A stretch of 64,000 nt of DNA. Source: Polaribacter butkevichii (lineage in GTDB: Bacteria; Bacteroidota; Bacteroidia; Flavobacteriales; Flavobacteriaceae). This document shows positions 47,838 to 57,702 of this stretch, piece after piece. Made by a program: the position numbers and the translations under genes. The stretch covers positions 2,998,501 to 3,062,500 of the forward strand of contig NZ_CP150661.1 of NCBI RefSeq assembly GCF_038024105.1. The letters are read 5' to 3'. How positions within the stretch are numbered: the stretch's first letter is position 1; every line of letters begins with the position of its first letter. Below the pieces are notes generated by a model. That model saw only the letters and a list, made by a program, of their open reading frames with translations, did no database searches and had not been told where the DNA came from.

Positions 47838-48392
47838 TTGGCGATAGAAAAAATTATTTTAGGAATTGATCCAGGAACCACAATTATGGGTTTTGGACTG
47901 ATAAAAGTTGTTGGTAAAAAGATGGAATTTATTCAAATGAATGAATTGATGTTAAAGAAATACGACGATCATTACCTAAAATTAAAACTCATTTTTGAAC
48001 GAACCATAGAGTTGATAGATACTTATAATCCGGATGAGATTGCTATTGAAGCACCTTTTTTTGGTAAGAATGTACAATCGATGTTAAAGTTAGGTAGAGC
48101 GCAAGGAGTTGCTATGGCTGCTGGGTTATCAAGAGAAATTCCGATTACGGAATATTTGCCAAAGAAAATTAAAATGGCAGTTACCGGAAGCGGAAGTGCA
48201 AGTAAAGAGCAAGTTGCTTTGATGTTAAAATCTTTATTGAATTTAAAAACATTGCCTAAAAATTTAGATGCAACAGATGGTTTGGCAGCTGCAGTTTGTC
48301 ATTTTTACAATTCAGGTAAAGTTGTTGGTGGAAAAAACTATACAGGTTGGGCCAGTTTTGTAAAACAAAATGAAAAACGGGTTAAAAAGTAA
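47838..48392 (+). CDS. ruvC: Crossover junction endodeoxyribonuclease RuvC
   Basis: 184 residues. Starts at TTG 47838. ILGIDPGTTIMGFG (Asp11), then IAIEAPFFGKN, and the C-terminal acidic NLDATDGLAAAVCH are the catalytic carboxylate sites. Resolves Holliday junctions with RuvAB. A TATTTTTG box at 47802-47809 supports this start. Confidence 0.95.
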   Translation: MAIEKIILGIDPGTTIMGFGLIKVVGKKMEFIQMNELMLKKYDDHYLKLKLIFERTIELIDTYNPDEIAIEAPFFGKNVQSMLKLGRAQGVAMAAGLSREIPITEYLPKKIKMAVTGSGSASKEQVALMLKSLLNLKTLPKNLDATDGLAAAVCHFYNSGKVVGGKNYTGWASFVKQNEKRVKK

Positions 48393-48433
48393 ATTTTCAA
48401 TGAGTATTTATCCGTAATCAATTATCAGAAATA

Positions 48434-48799
48434 ATGAAATTACCCAATAATCCGTTACAGAATAAATCTTATGACCTTGCATTGTTAATTGTAAAATTTA
48501 GCAAAAAGTTAATGGCAGAAAAGAAAGAATACGTTTTGTCTAAACAGATGTTAAGAAGCGGAACTTCAGTTGGAGCTAATATAGTTGAAGCTAATGGAGC
48601 TATTTCTAAGGCAGATTTTTCTGCTAAAATGTCAATTGCGTATAAAGAATGTTTAGAAACAAAGTATTGGTTGCATTTGTTAAAAGATAGTAATGATTTA
48701 GATTTGGAAGATTTTAATGTTTTATTTGAAAAGGCAGATGAAATTGGGAGAATTCTTTTTTCAATTTTAAAAACGACTAGAATTAATAAGCAATCGTGA
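48434..48799 (+). CDS. Four-helix bundle protein (23S rRNA IVS type)
   Basis: 121 residues, all helical, with KSYDLALLIVKFSKKL and the SGTSVGANIVEANGAISKADF motif that marks the four-helix bundle/S23 family. Some members are encoded in intervening sequences of 23S rRNA, others stand alone. Here it is a lone gene between ruvC and hemW. The flanks have short repeats (ATAACTGATAACTGA after, AATCAATTATCAGAA before). Its function is unknown; its spread suggests it is mobile or under-selected. Confidence 0.85.
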   Translation: MKLPNNPLQNKSYDLALLIVKFSKKLMAEKKEYVLSKQMLRSGTSVGANIVEANGAISKADFSAKMSIAYKECLETKYWLHLLKDSNDLDLEDFNVLFEKADEIGRILFSILKTTRINKQS

Positions 48800-48831
48800 T
48801 AATTGATAAAAGATAACTGATAACTGAATTT

Positions 48832-49959
48832 ATGTCCGGAATTTATATACACATACCGTTTTGTAAACAAGCATGTTTTTATTGCGACTTTCACTTTTCT
48901 ACTTCGTTAAAGAAGAAAGAAGATATGATTTTGTCTTTAATTAAAGAGATAGAAATTAGAAAAGACGAATTAGAAAATTCAGTTATAGAGACTATTTATT
49001 TTGGAGGAGGAACACCATCTGTTTTAAATACGGAAGAAATTCAAACTTTAATTGATGCTGTTTATAAGAATCATACAGTCGTTGATAATCCAGAAATTAC
49101 GCTAGAGGCAAATCCTGATGATTTATCAGAAGAAAAAATTATACAACTTTCTAAATCACCTATAAATAGATTGAGTATTGGTGTTCAATCTTTTTTTGAG
49201 AAAGATTTAAAACTGATGAATCGTGCTCATGATTCATCCGAAGCAAAAAAATGTCTTGAAATAGCAACTGAATATTTCGATAATATTTCTGTCGATTTAA
49301 TTTACGGAATTCCAGATTGTACAAATGAAGAATGGCGACAAAACATAGAAACGGCATTGAGTTTCGGAATTCCACATATATCTAGTTATGCCTTAACGGT
49401 AGAAGCTAAAACAGCTTTAGATACCTTAATTAAAAAAGGTAAAATTAAAAATATTGACGAAGAAAAAGCACAAGAGCAGTTTTATATTTTAATTGAAGAA
49501 CTAGCCAAAGCAAATTTTGTGCATTACGAATTATCAAACTTTGGTAAAGAAGGTTTTTTTAGTAAAAATAATTCGTCTTATTGGTTGGGTAAATCTTATT
49601 TAGGTATTGGTCCTTCTGCACATTCGTTTGATGGTGTTCAACGAAGTTGGAATGTTAGAAATAACACCAAGTATATTAAGTCTATTCAAGAAAATAAACT
49701 ACCTATAGAAAGAGAAACGTTAACAAAAATGGATGGTTATAATGAATATATTATGACAGGTTTAAGAACTATTTGGGGAGTTTCTTTAGATAAAATTGAA
49801 AAGGATTTTGGAGAAAATTATATAAAATATTTAGAAAATCAGTCTAAAAAGTATCTGCAACAAGAGTTATTGGTGCTAGAAAACAGAATTTTAAAAACAA
49901 CTCAAAAGGGAAAGTTCTTGTCAGACGGAATTTCGTCTGATCTATTTATGGTCAATTAG
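48832..49959 (+). CDS. hemW: Radical SAM heme chaperone HemW
   Basis: 375 residues. The opening GIYIHIPFCKQACFYCDFHF has the CxxxCxxC cluster (Cys11, Cys15, Cys18) of radical SAM enzymes. FGGGTPSVL, EANPDD, RLSIGVQSF and DLIYGIP follow. HemW carries heme rather than oxidising coproporphyrinogen; it was once called HemN-like. It has no extra domain. The start ATG is 32 bases after the four-helix bundle gene. Confidence 0.95.
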   Translation: MSGIYIHIPFCKQACFYCDFHFSTSLKKKEDMILSLIKEIEIRKDELENSVIETIYFGGGTPSVLNTEEIQTLIDAVYKNHTVVDNPEITLEANPDDLSEEKIIQLSKSPINRLSIGVQSFFEKDLKLMNRAHDSSEAKKCLEIATEYFDNISVDLIYGIPDCTNEEWRQNIETALSFGIPHISSYALTVEAKTALDTLIKKGKIKNIDEEKAQEQFYILIEELAKANFVHYELSNFGKEGFFSKNNSSYWLGKSYLGIGPSAHSFDGVQRSWNVRNNTKYIKSIQENKLPIERETLTKMDGYNEYIMTGLRTIWGVSLDKIEKDFGENYIKYLENQSKKYLQQELLVLENRILKTTQKGKFLSDGISSDLFMVN

Positions 49960-50087
49960 TTTTTCACAGCTTTTTATTTGTGTTAAATATTAAGATTAGG
50001 TCTTGTTTAAGTGTATAAATCCCATTATAAAAACTTATATTTGAGTTTGTAGTAAAATTAAAAATTACTGAAATAAGTTAGGTAAAT

Positions 50088-50837
50088 ATGAAAGCGGTTA
50101 TAGAGTACAATTCCAGAAAGATAGAGATCAATGTATCAGAGCCTATAGATATTTCGATCCCTATAGATAACACTAAAAATAATATAAATGCTTGGGGAAT
50201 TGATGATCCTAAGATTGGGCCAGAATCTTTTGATGGTTACGAAGTAAGTGTTGCTAACGGAGCTGTTGTAAACTTTAATAGCATACAATTTAATCCACAT
50301 TCTCATATTACACATACAGAATGTGTTGGGCATATTACTAAAAAAGTACATTCTGTAAATCAGAATTTAAAACATTATTTTTTTGTAGCGGAGTTGGTAA
50401 CAGTTGCGCCAGAAAAAATAGGAAGTGATTTTGTAATTTCTGAAAAGCAGTTAAAAACAGCGTTAAGAAATAAGAAAAGAGATGCTATTGTAATTAGAAC
50501 TTTACCAAATTTATCGGATAAAAAAGAAACTAGATACTTTAATACAAATCCGCCTTATTTATCTAATGAAGCTGCTAGTTATTTGGTAGAAAAAGGAATT
50601 AAACACTTATTAATAGATTTGCCATCTGTAGATAAAGAAAAAGATGGGGGTAAATTAGAAGTTCATAATATTTTTTGGAACACTTCTGGTATAATGAGGA
50701 TGAATGCTACTATTACAGAGTTTATTTTTGTGCCAAATAGTATTGATGATGGCGAGTATTTATTAAATTTAATGATTGCACCATTCGAAAACGATGCAAC
50801 GCCAAGTAAACCTATTTTGTATAAAATTATAAAATAA
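50088..50837 (+). CDS. Cyclase family protein (kynurenine formamidase fold)
   Basis: 249 residues. The metal site FNPHSHITHTECVGHI resembles the HxGTHxDxPxH signature of the cyclase/KynB family, and there is LIDLPSVDKEKDGG plus a conserved H-containing C-terminal region. It probably hydrolyses an amide or lactone. The true substrate is not known and no tryptophan-catabolism genes are near, so do not name it kynB. TATATTTG at 50036-50043 could be its -7 box. Confidence 0.85.
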   Translation: MKAVIEYNSRKIEINVSEPIDISIPIDNTKNNINAWGIDDPKIGPESFDGYEVSVANGAVVNFNSIQFNPHSHITHTECVGHITKKVHSVNQNLKHYFFVAELVTVAPEKIGSDFVISEKQLKTALRNKKRDAIVIRTLPNLSDKKETRYFNTNPPYLSNEAASYLVEKGIKHLLIDLPSVDKEKDGGKLEVHNIFWNTSGIMRMNATITEFIFVPNSIDDGEYLLNLMIAPFENDATPSKPILYKIIK

Positions 50838-50853
50838 TTTGAGGTGTTTTTAA

Positions 50854-51099
50854 ATGAAGAAAGTTAATTTAAAACTTATTAAAGTTTTTGGATTGTCTGT
50901 TTTATCATTTACGTCCTATCTAGTGCTAAACAATTCTAATAAGGTAAATTCAATTTTATTTAAATTACAAGAAAGTGATTCTAGTAGGGGATTCGGAATT
51001 TATATAAGCATTTATTTGGTAAAATGGTTTTTATTGATTTTTGGTATGGTGTCTTTAATTTTAATTATTTCTAAGCTTTTTATTGAAAAAGAAGATTAA
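50854..51099 (+). CDS. Small two-helix membrane protein
   Basis: 81 residues with two hydrophobic segments (about 8-24 and 49-73) and basic/acidic ends. It starts 16 bases after the cyclase gene, so it may be in its unit. Its stop overlaps the corA stop on the other strand by 4 bases. No family recognised. Confidence 0.65.
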   Translation: MKKVNLKLIKVFGLSVLSFTSYLVLNNSNKVNSILFKLQESDSSRGFGIYISIYLVKWFLLIFGMVSLILIISKLFIEKED

Positions 51100-52079
51100 A
51101 ACCACTTTTTACGTTTAAAATACCAAATAGAAATTATAGTAATAAGCACCATAACACCTAATAAAATAAAGTAACTGTATTCATATTTTAATTCAGGAAT
51201 GTTTTCAAAATTCATTCCGTAAATTCCTGCTAAAAAAGTTAAAGGAATAAAAACCACAGACAAAATGGTTAAGGTTTTCATTACCTCATTTAAACGATGC
51301 CCTTGAATACTGAAAATTAAGTTTATTTTACTTTCTAATTCTTGTAACTCAAAATCGATATTAGAAATTAAATTATTTGTTTGTTCTTTTAATTCGCTAA
51401 AATATTTTACATCAAAACCATCAATTTCCATTTTTTCTAGCTTAACAATAGTGTCTTTTAAACTCATTGTTGCTTTTTTAAAATTGAATAATTCTTGTTT
51501 TCTTTTTTCTACAAGAGAGGTAAATTCTGGAGTAGGTTTAATATGTGTAGAATTTAGTTTGTCGGCACTTAATTCGGCATTTTCTTCATAAGTATCTTGG
51601 TAATTATCAATAATAGATTCTAATAACAAAAACAATAAATAATCTGCTTTTTTCTTTCTAACAATACCTTTGTTTCCTTCTAATCGCTCGCGAATCCAAT
51701 TAAAATAATCACCAGGTTTTTCTTGAATAGACCATAAAAAAGTTGGAGAAACAATAAAAACCATTTGTTCAGAATCTAATTTATTGCTTGTAGTAATTAA
51801 GACACGTGTAGTTACAAATAATAAATCATCTAACAAAATTACTTTGTTAGGATGATCTTCATCACTTAATAATTTTATTAAAAAATCGTCTAATTTATTT
51901 TGAATAATGACTTGCTTGTAGGCCTGATGAAATTTAATGCCATAGGTGTTTAGCCACTTTATAGTTGTTTTATTTTCTAGAAAATCAATTTCTGAAACTG
52001 AAGCAAAATCAGTTTTTTCATAATTACTATGAGAATATTTGATAATAGTAGTATTGTCTAAAAAATCATTTTCCGTCAT
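51096..52079 (-). CDS. corA: CorA-family magnesium/divalent cation transporter
   Basis: 327 residues from ATG 52079; the open frame extends about 30 codons upstream but starts there with unlikely sequence. A cytosolic alpha/beta and helical funnel (about 1-260), then two C-terminal helices with the YGMNF signature between them. Forms a pentameric inner-membrane channel for Mg2+ or another metal. Convergent with the small membrane protein, divergent from the MmcQ gene. Confidence 0.93.
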   Translation of the reverse strand: MTENDFLDNTTIIKYSHSNYEKTDFASVSEIDFLENKTTIKWLNTYGIKFHQAYKQVIIQNKLDDFLIKLLSDEDHPNKVILLDDLLFVTTRVLITTSNKLDSEQMVFIVSPTFLWSIQEKPGDYFNWIRERLEGNKGIVRKKKADYLLFLLLESIIDNYQDTYEENAELSADKLNSTHIKPTPEFTSLVEKRKQELFNFKKATMSLKDTIVKLEKMEIDGFDVKYFSELKEQTNNLISNIDFELQELESKINLIFSIQGHRLNEVMKTLTILSVVFIPLTFLAGIYGMNFENIPELKYEYSYFILLGVMVLITIISIWYFKRKKWF

Positions 52080-52154
52080 ATAAAATAATTGTAAATTTGA
52101 TAGATAAAGATACTTTTTAAATTGTAATAATATCAATTTTAAAATAAAGAGTTT

Positions 52155-52523
52155 ATGCACATAGAACAATTAAGAGATTTTTGCATGTCAAAAAAAGGAG
52201 TCACAGAACATTTTCCTTTTGATGAATCTACCTTGGTTTTTAAGGTGATGCATAAAATGTTTTTATTAACCGGATTAAATCATTGGGAAAAAGCAGAGGC
52301 TAAAATAAATCTAAAATGCAATCCAGAAAAAGCTGTAGAATTACGAGATGAATATGAAGGTATTATTCCTGGTTTTCATATGAATAAAAAACACTGGAAT
52401 ACAGTAAGTGTAAATACAAGTGATGTTTCAGACGATTTAGTAAGAGAATTGATAAATCATTCTTATGAATTGGTGGTAAAAGGTTTGACTAAAAAACAAA
52501 AAGAATTGTTAAGTACCTTATGA
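52155..52523 (+). CDS. MmcQ/YjbR-family protein
   Basis: 122 residues of the CyaY-like MmcQ/YjbR fold: LRDFCMSKKGVTEHFPFDE at the start, ADEYEG-type LRDEYEGIIPGFHMNKKHW near the middle. Thought to bind nucleic acid; function not well known. Its stop overlaps the next ATG by 4 bases. Confidence 0.9.
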   Translation: MHIEQLRDFCMSKKGVTEHFPFDESTLVFKVMHKMFLLTGLNHWEKAEAKINLKCNPEKAVELRDEYEGIIPGFHMNKKHWNTVSVNTSDVSDDLVRELINHSYELVVKGLTKKQKELLSTL

Positions 52524-52789
52524 AGTTGCATAAAGAAGAAATTGTAAAGAATCATTGTTACACAAAATTGGTTTACGAAAGGATAAACAAGAAGTTGAAA
52601 ACTAATTTTTCTAATGCAGAAAGTGAACTGCTTATTAAAAGAATATTAGAAGAAACCTCTTTAGAAAACTACCTAAAAAAAGGAAAGAATTTTTATGTTT
52701 CTAATGAGCATCACGCTATTAGAGTTACCGTAAATTCAAAAACCTTTAGAGTAATAACAGTAGATAGAATTACCAGTAAACGTAGATAA
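52520..52789 (+). CDS. DUF3781 protein
   Basis: 89 residues. KNFYVSNEHHAIRVTVNSK and NSKTFRVITVDR are typical of DUF3781. Basic and small; possibly nucleic-acid associated. It overlaps the MmcQ gene by 4 bases and is followed 8 bases later by the 5-FTHF cyclo-ligase gene, so the three are probably one operon. Confidence 0.85.
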   Translation: MKLHKEEIVKNHCYTKLVYERINKKLKTNFSNAESELLIKRILEETSLENYLKKGKNFYVSNEHHAIRVTVNSKTFRVITVDRITSKRR

Positions 52790-52797
52790 TTTGTATA

Positions 52798-53346
52798 ATG
52801 AAAAAGGAAGAACTTAGAGAAATTTATAAGCAAAAACGTATAGATTTAACGGAACATGAAGTTGCATCGTTTCAAGAAAACATCTATCAACAAATTTATA
52901 ATTTAGATACTTCGAGTGTTAAAAATGTGCATTTATTTCTTTCTATGAGGAAATTTAATGAGATAGATACACAGCCAATTATTAATTTTTTTAGAAAGAA
53001 ACATATAAAAATTGTAGTTAGTAGATGTAATTTTAAAGATGACACACTTTCTCATTTTTATTTAGAAGAAGATACTGTTTTAGAGTTGAATAAATTTGGA
53101 GTTCCAGAACCTATAAATGCAGTTGAGGTAGATGAAAAGGAACTCGACCTTATTTTTGTTCCGCTTTTAATATCTGATGAATTAAATTATAGAGTAGGTT
53201 ACGGAAAAGGTTATTATGATCGTTTTTTATCAAAATGTACAGATCAGGCACAATTTATTGGGGTAAACTTTTTTAAACCTATTTATCAAATTGAAGACTC
53301 TAATGAGTTTGATATTCCTTTACATCAAGTAATCTATCCTAAATAA
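52798..53346 (+). CDS. 5-formyltetrahydrofolate cyclo-ligase
   Basis: 182 residues. Opens KEELREIYKQKRIDL and holds the signature RVGYGKGYYDRFLSK near residue 140. It converts 5-formyl-THF to 5,10-methenyl-THF using ATP, in folate metabolism. Last gene of a short operon. Confidence 0.95.
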   Translation: MKKEELREIYKQKRIDLTEHEVASFQENIYQQIYNLDTSSVKNVHLFLSMRKFNEIDTQPIINFFRKKHIKIVVSRCNFKDDTLSHFYLEEDTVLELNKFGVPEPINAVEVDEKELDLIFVPLLISDELNYRVGYGKGYYDRFLSKCTDQAQFIGVNFFKPIYQIEDSNEFDIPLHQVIYPK

Positions 53347-53398
53347 ACTTTAAGGCACCTAATATTCTTTGTAAATTTGTTTTAGAAACAGAAAGCAA

Positions 53399-55021
53399 AT
53401 GATTGTACAAGGAAATATTGTAGACATACAAAACAAACGAATTTACAAAGGAGAAGTAGAGGTTATCAACGGAAAAATTTCTTCTATTAAAGAAGTAAAT
53501 CATCACCAAGAAAATTATATTCTACCTGGTTTTATAGATGCACACATCCATATAGAAAGTTCTATGTTGGTGCCTTCAGAATTTGCCAAAATAGCGGTAA
53601 AACACGGTACAGTTGCAACCGTTTCCGATCCGCACGAAATTGCCAATGTTTTAGGTGTAAAAGGTGTAGAATTTATGATTGAAAACGGAAAAAAAGTTCC
53701 GTTGAAATTTAATTTTGGGGCACCAAGTTGTGTGCCTGCAACCTCTTTTGAAAGTGCCGGAGCCATTATAGATGCAGACGATATTAAATTGATGGTGGAA
53801 AACCCAGATATTAAATATTTGGCAGAAATGATGAATTACCCTGGTGTTTTATTTGATGATGCTGAGGTTTTAAAGAAAATTGAACATGCTAAAAATAACA
53901 ACAAACCCATTGATGGTCACGCTCCGGGTTTAAGAGGCGATGATGTTACCAAATATATTGCAGCCGGAATTTCTACAGATCATGAGTGTTTTACGTATGA
54001 TGAAGCATTAGAAAAGTTGCAAAAAGGAATGAAAGTAATTATCCGTGAGGGTTCTGCAGCCAAAAATTTTGAAGCTTTAATAGATCTATTACCAACCCAT
54101 TTCGAAAACATGATGTTTTGTTCTGATGATAAACATCCAGATGATTTATTGTTAGGGCACATCAATCAACTTTGTGAAAGAGCGGTTGCTAAAGGAGTTG
54201 ATGTTTTTAAAGTATTACAGGCAGCATGTATCAATCCTATTAAGCATTATAATTTAGATATTGGTTTCTTACAAAAAGGAGATGATGCAGATTTTATTTT
54301 GGTAGATAGTTTAGAAAAATTCAATGTTTTAGAGACTTATATTAATGGAGAATTGGTGGCTAAAAATGGTGAATCTTTTGTGAAATCGGTTCCTTTTGAA
54401 GTATTGAATAATTTTAATACCGATAAAAAGAAAGTATCTGATTTTAGATTTGAATCATCTTCAGAAAAAATTAGAGTTATTGAGGCTTTAGATGGCGAAT
54501 TAGTAACCAATAAAATTGAAGCCAATTCTTTAATTGTAGAAGGGAATTTAGTTTCCAACACAAAAACAGATGTTTTAAAAATGACGGTTGTAAATCGTTA
54601 TAAAAATGATGCGCCAGCAATTGCATTTATCAAAAACTTTGGAATTAAAGAAGGTGCTATTGCAAGTTCTGTTGGTCATGATTCTCATAATATAATTGCG
54701 GTTGGAGTGTCTGATGAGGATATTTGTAAAGCTGTAAACCTTATTATAGAAAATAGAGGAGGAGTTTGTGCTGTAAATAAAACCGAAGAAAAAATAGTTT
54801 CGTTACCCGTTGCCGGAATCATGTCTGATTTATCCGCAGAAGAAATAGGGAAATCTTATGCAGAGCTAGATGCTATGGCAAAACAAATGGGTAGTAAATT
54901 ACGTGCACCTTATATGAGTTTGTCTTTTATGGCGTTGTTGGTAATTCCGTCTCTAAAATTATCAGACAAAGGTTTGTTTGATGGAACTTCTTTTTCATTT
55001 ACTTCTTTAGAAATTGAATAA
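53399..55021 (+). CDS. ade: Adenine deaminase
   Basis: 540 residues. A metal-dependent amidohydrolase: [15 protein letters not shown] (HxH), [16 protein letters not shown], and [10 protein letters not shown] (catalytic Asp) are all visible. Converts adenine to hypoxanthine and ammonia in purine salvage. A TAAATTTG box at 53372-53379 lies 20 bases before the ATG at 53399. A single gene. Confidence 0.96.
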   Translation: MIVQGNIVDIQNKRIYKGEVEVINGKISSIKEVNHHQENYILPGFIDAHIHIESSMLVPSEFAKIAVKHGTVATVSDPHEIANVLGVKGVEFMIENGKKVPLKFNFGAPSCVPATSFESAGAIIDADDIKLMVENPDIKYLAEMMNYPGVLFDDAEVLKKIEHAKNNNKPIDGHAPGLRGDDVTKYIAAGISTDHECFTYDEALEKLQKGMKVIIREGSAAKNFEALIDLLPTHFENMMFCSDDKHPDDLLLGHINQLCERAVAKGVDVFKVLQAACINPIKHYNLDIGFLQKGDDADFILVDSLEKFNVLETYINGELVAKNGESFVKSVPFEVLNNFNTDKKKVSDFRFESSSEKIRVIEALDGELVTNKIEANSLIVEGNLVSNTKTDVLKMTVVNRYKNDAPAIAFIKNFGIKEGAIASSVGHDSHNIIAVGVSDEDICKAVNLIIENRGGVCAVNKTEEKIVSLPVAGIMSDLSAEEIGKSYAELDAMAKQMGSKLRAPYMSLSFMALLVIPSLKLSDKGLFDGTSFSFTSLEIE

Positions 55022-55207
55022 TGAACTGTAATTGCGAGTTTACGAAGCAATCTCATTTTATATACGGTTATTCGTCTATATGAAATGAGGTTTCTTAATC
55101 GCTAATAAAAGCTCATTTTTGAAATGACAATAAAGCTTTGTCATTCCTGCGCATTAGGAATCTATAATAAGAAATTGAAAAAACAATTAGTTTCTAAAAA
55201 CCTAAAA
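55022..55207. repeat. Gap after ade: family B copy 2 and family C copy 2
   Basis: The 391-base gap between ade and phnA holds no gene. TTGCGAGTTTACGAAGCAATCT (family B-like, from about 55032) is followed by a hairpin-rich stretch to about 55131. Then comes CATTCCTGCGCATTAGGAAT at 55142-55161 (family C), related to 25671-25690. A family A copy follows at 55208. Confidence 0.55.
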
Positions 55208-55306
55208 GCAAGCAAACAAGTCTAGCCCTGATTGAACGGCGTGTTTGAGCTCTTTTTTATCCCCTTTTAGGGTAAAAAAAGCGAGTAGTGAAAGCAGGAA
55301 AGAGCT
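55208..55306 (-). repeat. Dispersed repeat family A, copy 4 (inverted)
   Basis: The same element in reverse: TAGCCCTGATTGAACGGC at the left, GTTTGAGCTCTTTTTTATCC, a hairpin, then GCGAGTAGTGAAAGCAGGAA at the right. It is the only full copy between genes on the same strand (ade and phnA). Confidence 0.78.
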
Positions 55307-55412
55307 CAAAGTTAAAATTTTATCAAATTCTTAATTTATGGTGTAGTTAATTGGGAATTAATTAGCTTTTTTCATTTAATAATGTACTTTTGCAGAATTA
55401 AAATAAAAAATT

Positions 55413-56009
55413 ATGAGTTTACAACAAGACCTAGAAAGTAGAAGTGGAAATCAATGTGAATTATGTGCTTCAAAAGATAATTTATCTATATATGAAGTAA
55501 AACCAAGCTTAACAGGTGGTGGAGGTGTAGATGGAAGTTTACTGGCTTGTGAAACTTGTGTAACTCAAATTGATAATCCAGATCAAACAGATGCAAACCA
55601 TTGGCGTTGTTTAAATGATTCTATGTGGAGTGAGCACAGAGCTGTAAAGGTGGTTGCTTGGAGAATGCTTTCTCGTTTAAGAAAAGAAGGTTGGCCTCAA
55701 GATTTGTTAGACATGATGTATTTAGAGGATGATGATTTACGTTTTGCAAAAGAATCTGGAGATCATTTAGATGATAGCGAAAAAATTATTCATAGAGATG
55801 CAAATGGTGCTATTTTAGAAGCGGGTGATTCTGTTGTTTTAATTAAAGATTTAAAAGTAAAAGGATCTAGTATGGTTGCAAAACAAGGAACTGCGGTGCG
55901 TAGAATTTCTTTAGATCACGAAAATGCAAAATATATTGAGGGTAAAGTTGGGCCAACTCAAATTGTAATTATTACAGATTACGTTAAAAAGATGGCAGAA
56001 AAAGAGTAA
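55413..56009 (+). CDS. phnA: PhnA/YjdM-domain protein
   Basis: 198 residues. An N-terminal zinc ribbon (CELCASK and LACETC, about residues 14-58), a helical middle, and a C-terminal PhnA (SH3-like) domain with GDSVVLIKDLKVKGSS and TQIVIITDYVKK. Despite the name, the family is not shown to cleave phosphonates here; no phn genes are nearby. TACTTTTG followed by CA at 55385-55392 is a likely -7 box. Confidence 0.9.
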   Translation: MSLQQDLESRSGNQCELCASKDNLSIYEVKPSLTGGGGVDGSLLACETCVTQIDNPDQTDANHWRCLNDSMWSEHRAVKVVAWRMLSRLRKEGWPQDLLDMMYLEDDDLRFAKESGDHLDDSEKIIHRDANGAILEAGDSVVLIKDLKVKGSSMVAKQGTAVRRISLDHENAKYIEGKVGPTQIVIITDYVKKMAEKE

Positions 56010-56128
56010 TCTTTTATACCATAAAGGGTGGGTTTTACTTAGAACTTGTGTAAAGTTAAGTAGAAATCTAATACAGGTTTATTTACCGATACATAACATT
56101 AGAATCTAATTTAATGATTCTTTAAAAA

Positions 56129-56180
56129 AGTCATAAAAACATCTCGAGGTTTTCGAATTGTTTTTATGACTATTTTTTTT
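56129..56180 (+). terminator. Terminator-like hairpin after phnA
   Basis: Perfect 13-base stem AGTCATAAAAACA / TGTTTTTATGACT with a 17-base loop, then a T run, about 120 bases after the phnA stop. The rest of the 476-base gap 56010-56485 shows no gene. Confidence 0.7.
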
Positions 56181-56410
56181 ATGACTAAACTACAATAGAA
56201 TTATTTATATCTATTTTAAAATAGTGTGTAGTGCTTTTTTTAGGGATAGAGAGCTATTATTACTGATTTTTGCTGCTTTCTGTTGTGGTTTAAAGGGAAA
56301 TTAGCTAAGAGTCTTTTAAACATTCTCTAGTAGCTGTTAATTACTCGTTTATTTTAAATTATTTCTTAATTGTAGACGAGTTGGGGGCTTAAAATAAATA
56401 ATTTATAGGC

Positions 56411-56453
56411 ACAAAAAAAACAACCATCAACAAATAAATTGTTGATGGTTGTT
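56411..56453 (-). terminator. Terminator of the OmpA gene
   Basis: Minus-strand perfect 15-base stem AACAACCATCAACAA / TTGTTGATGGTTGTT, then Ts, 33 bases after the stop. Confidence 0.9.
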
Positions 56454-56485
56454 CTATTATAATAAAATATGTAACGAACTATTTA

Positions 56486-57637
56486 TTATTTTTGAATTCT
56501 AATAGCTACTCTTCTTGCTAATTGTCTAGCAGTAGAAGTTGCAGTAGTGTCTTCACCGTCGCCTTTATAAGATAATCTGTTAGCATCTACACCTGCATCA
56601 ACTAAAATATTGTATACTGTTTTAGCTCTTTTTTCAGATAAAAATTTGTTGTAACCTTCTGGTCCAGTTTCATCAGCATAACCAATTAATTCAGCTTTTG
56701 CAGAAGAATTATTTTCTAAGTATGTTTTTAAGAAGTTGATTGCACTTGTAGAACCAGTTTGAACGTTAGCTCTGTCAATATCAAAATAAACGTTTACATA
56801 ACCGTTGTCAATTAATTGCTTAGCAAAATCTACATTTTTAGCTCCTTCATTTCCTGCTTTAGCATATCTAGTATCTAATTCAGAAACAAGTTTTTCTTTA
56901 GTAATATCTTTTGCTTTTAAAGCTGCAATTTCAGTTTCTGCAGTTTTTAAACGGTTACTTAATTCTTCTAATTCAGTAGTTGTAGCTAATTCTTCTTCAG
57001 AATAGTACCAGTCTGCATGTTGCTCATTTTTACCTAAAGCAATGTTTACACCAATAGAATAGTTAATGATACCTCCGCTTATACCTCTTCTTTCTGCATT
57101 TGCAGTACCATCAAAAGTGTAAGTTTGATAAAAGTTACTTATTCCAGATACATCTGCAAATAAAGAAACACGATTAGATAATTTAAGTTGAGGTGTAATA
57201 CCAGCAACTAAGTGAAGCATTTCATCTCCATCTCTATCAATTGGTTCAGAAGCATATAATCTAGACATACCAAAACCACCGTGTACTAATAAGTTAAAAT
57301 CTTTTGTCCAACTTTTAAAGTTTAAAATATTACCAGCATTTACAACTCCTTCTAAAGTTGCTCTGTAATAGTTAGATTTAAAAGGTTTTTTATCGCTAGC
57401 TTCGCTAATACTGTTGTAGCCTAAATCTACACGTAAACCAAATCTTTCATTAAACATGTATCTAGCACCTAGGTTTGCTTGCCAGAAATCTGGGTTGTCT
57501 GTTCCATAACCAGAAGCTGATGGAAATACAATGGTTTGTACACCTGCTCCAAGATCTATAGACCATTTGTTAAATTCTTGTGCACTTAATTGAAAAACGG
57601 AACCTATTAATAATGCCCCTAAAATTAATCTTTTCAT
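56486..57637 (-). CDS. OmpA-family outer-membrane protein
   Basis: 383 residues. Signal peptide (about 1-20, ending LSAQ), a beta-barrel (about 21-205), a coiled-coil stretch (about 220-245), and a C-terminal OmpA-like peptidoglycan-binding domain (about 275-383, with ELIGYADETGPEGYN and SEKRAKTVYNIL). It ties the outer membrane to the cell wall. Lacks the calcium repeats of the OmpA at 14002. It has its own strong promoter and terminator, which suggests high expression. Confidence 0.93.
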   Translation of the reverse strand: MKRLILGALLIGSVFQLSAQEFNKWSIDLGAGVQTIVFPSASGYGTDNPDFWQANLGARYMFNERFGLRVDLGYNSISEASDKKPFKSNYYRATLEGVVNAGNILNFKSWTKDFNLLVHGGFGMSRLYASEPIDRDGDEMLHLVAGITPQLKLSNRVSLFADVSGISNFYQTYTFDGTANAERRGISGGIINYSIGVNIALGKNEQHADWYYSEEELATTTELEELSNRLKTAETEIAALKAKDITKEKLVSELDTRYAKAGNEGAKNVDFAKQLIDNGYVNVYFDIDRANVQTGSTSAINFLKTYLENNSSAKAELIGYADETGPEGYNKFLSEKRAKTVYNILVDAGVDANRLSYKGDGEDTTATSTARQLARRVAIRIQK

Positions 57638-57673
57638 TTTTTTTGTTTTTAATTATAACTGTGATTTTGGTTG

Positions 57674-57702
57674 CAAATTTACAATATTTTTTGTATATAC
57701 AA
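57674..57702 (-). promoter_or_regulatory. Promoter of the OmpA gene
   Basis: Minus strand TTG at 57702-57700, 18 bases, TAAATTTG at 57681-57674, followed by CA. The leader is about 30 bases. The gap 57638-57946 otherwise holds only the dipeptidase terminator. Confidence 0.75.

Noticed and set aside
50088..50837. Kynurenine formamidase (KynB)
   Set aside because: The cyclase fold is clear but the substrate is not; no tryptophan-degradation genes are adjacent.
55413..56009. Phosphonoacetate hydrolase role for the PhnA-domain protein
   Set aside because: PhnA/YjdM proteins are unrelated to the true hydrolase of that name, and no phosphonate genes are nearby.
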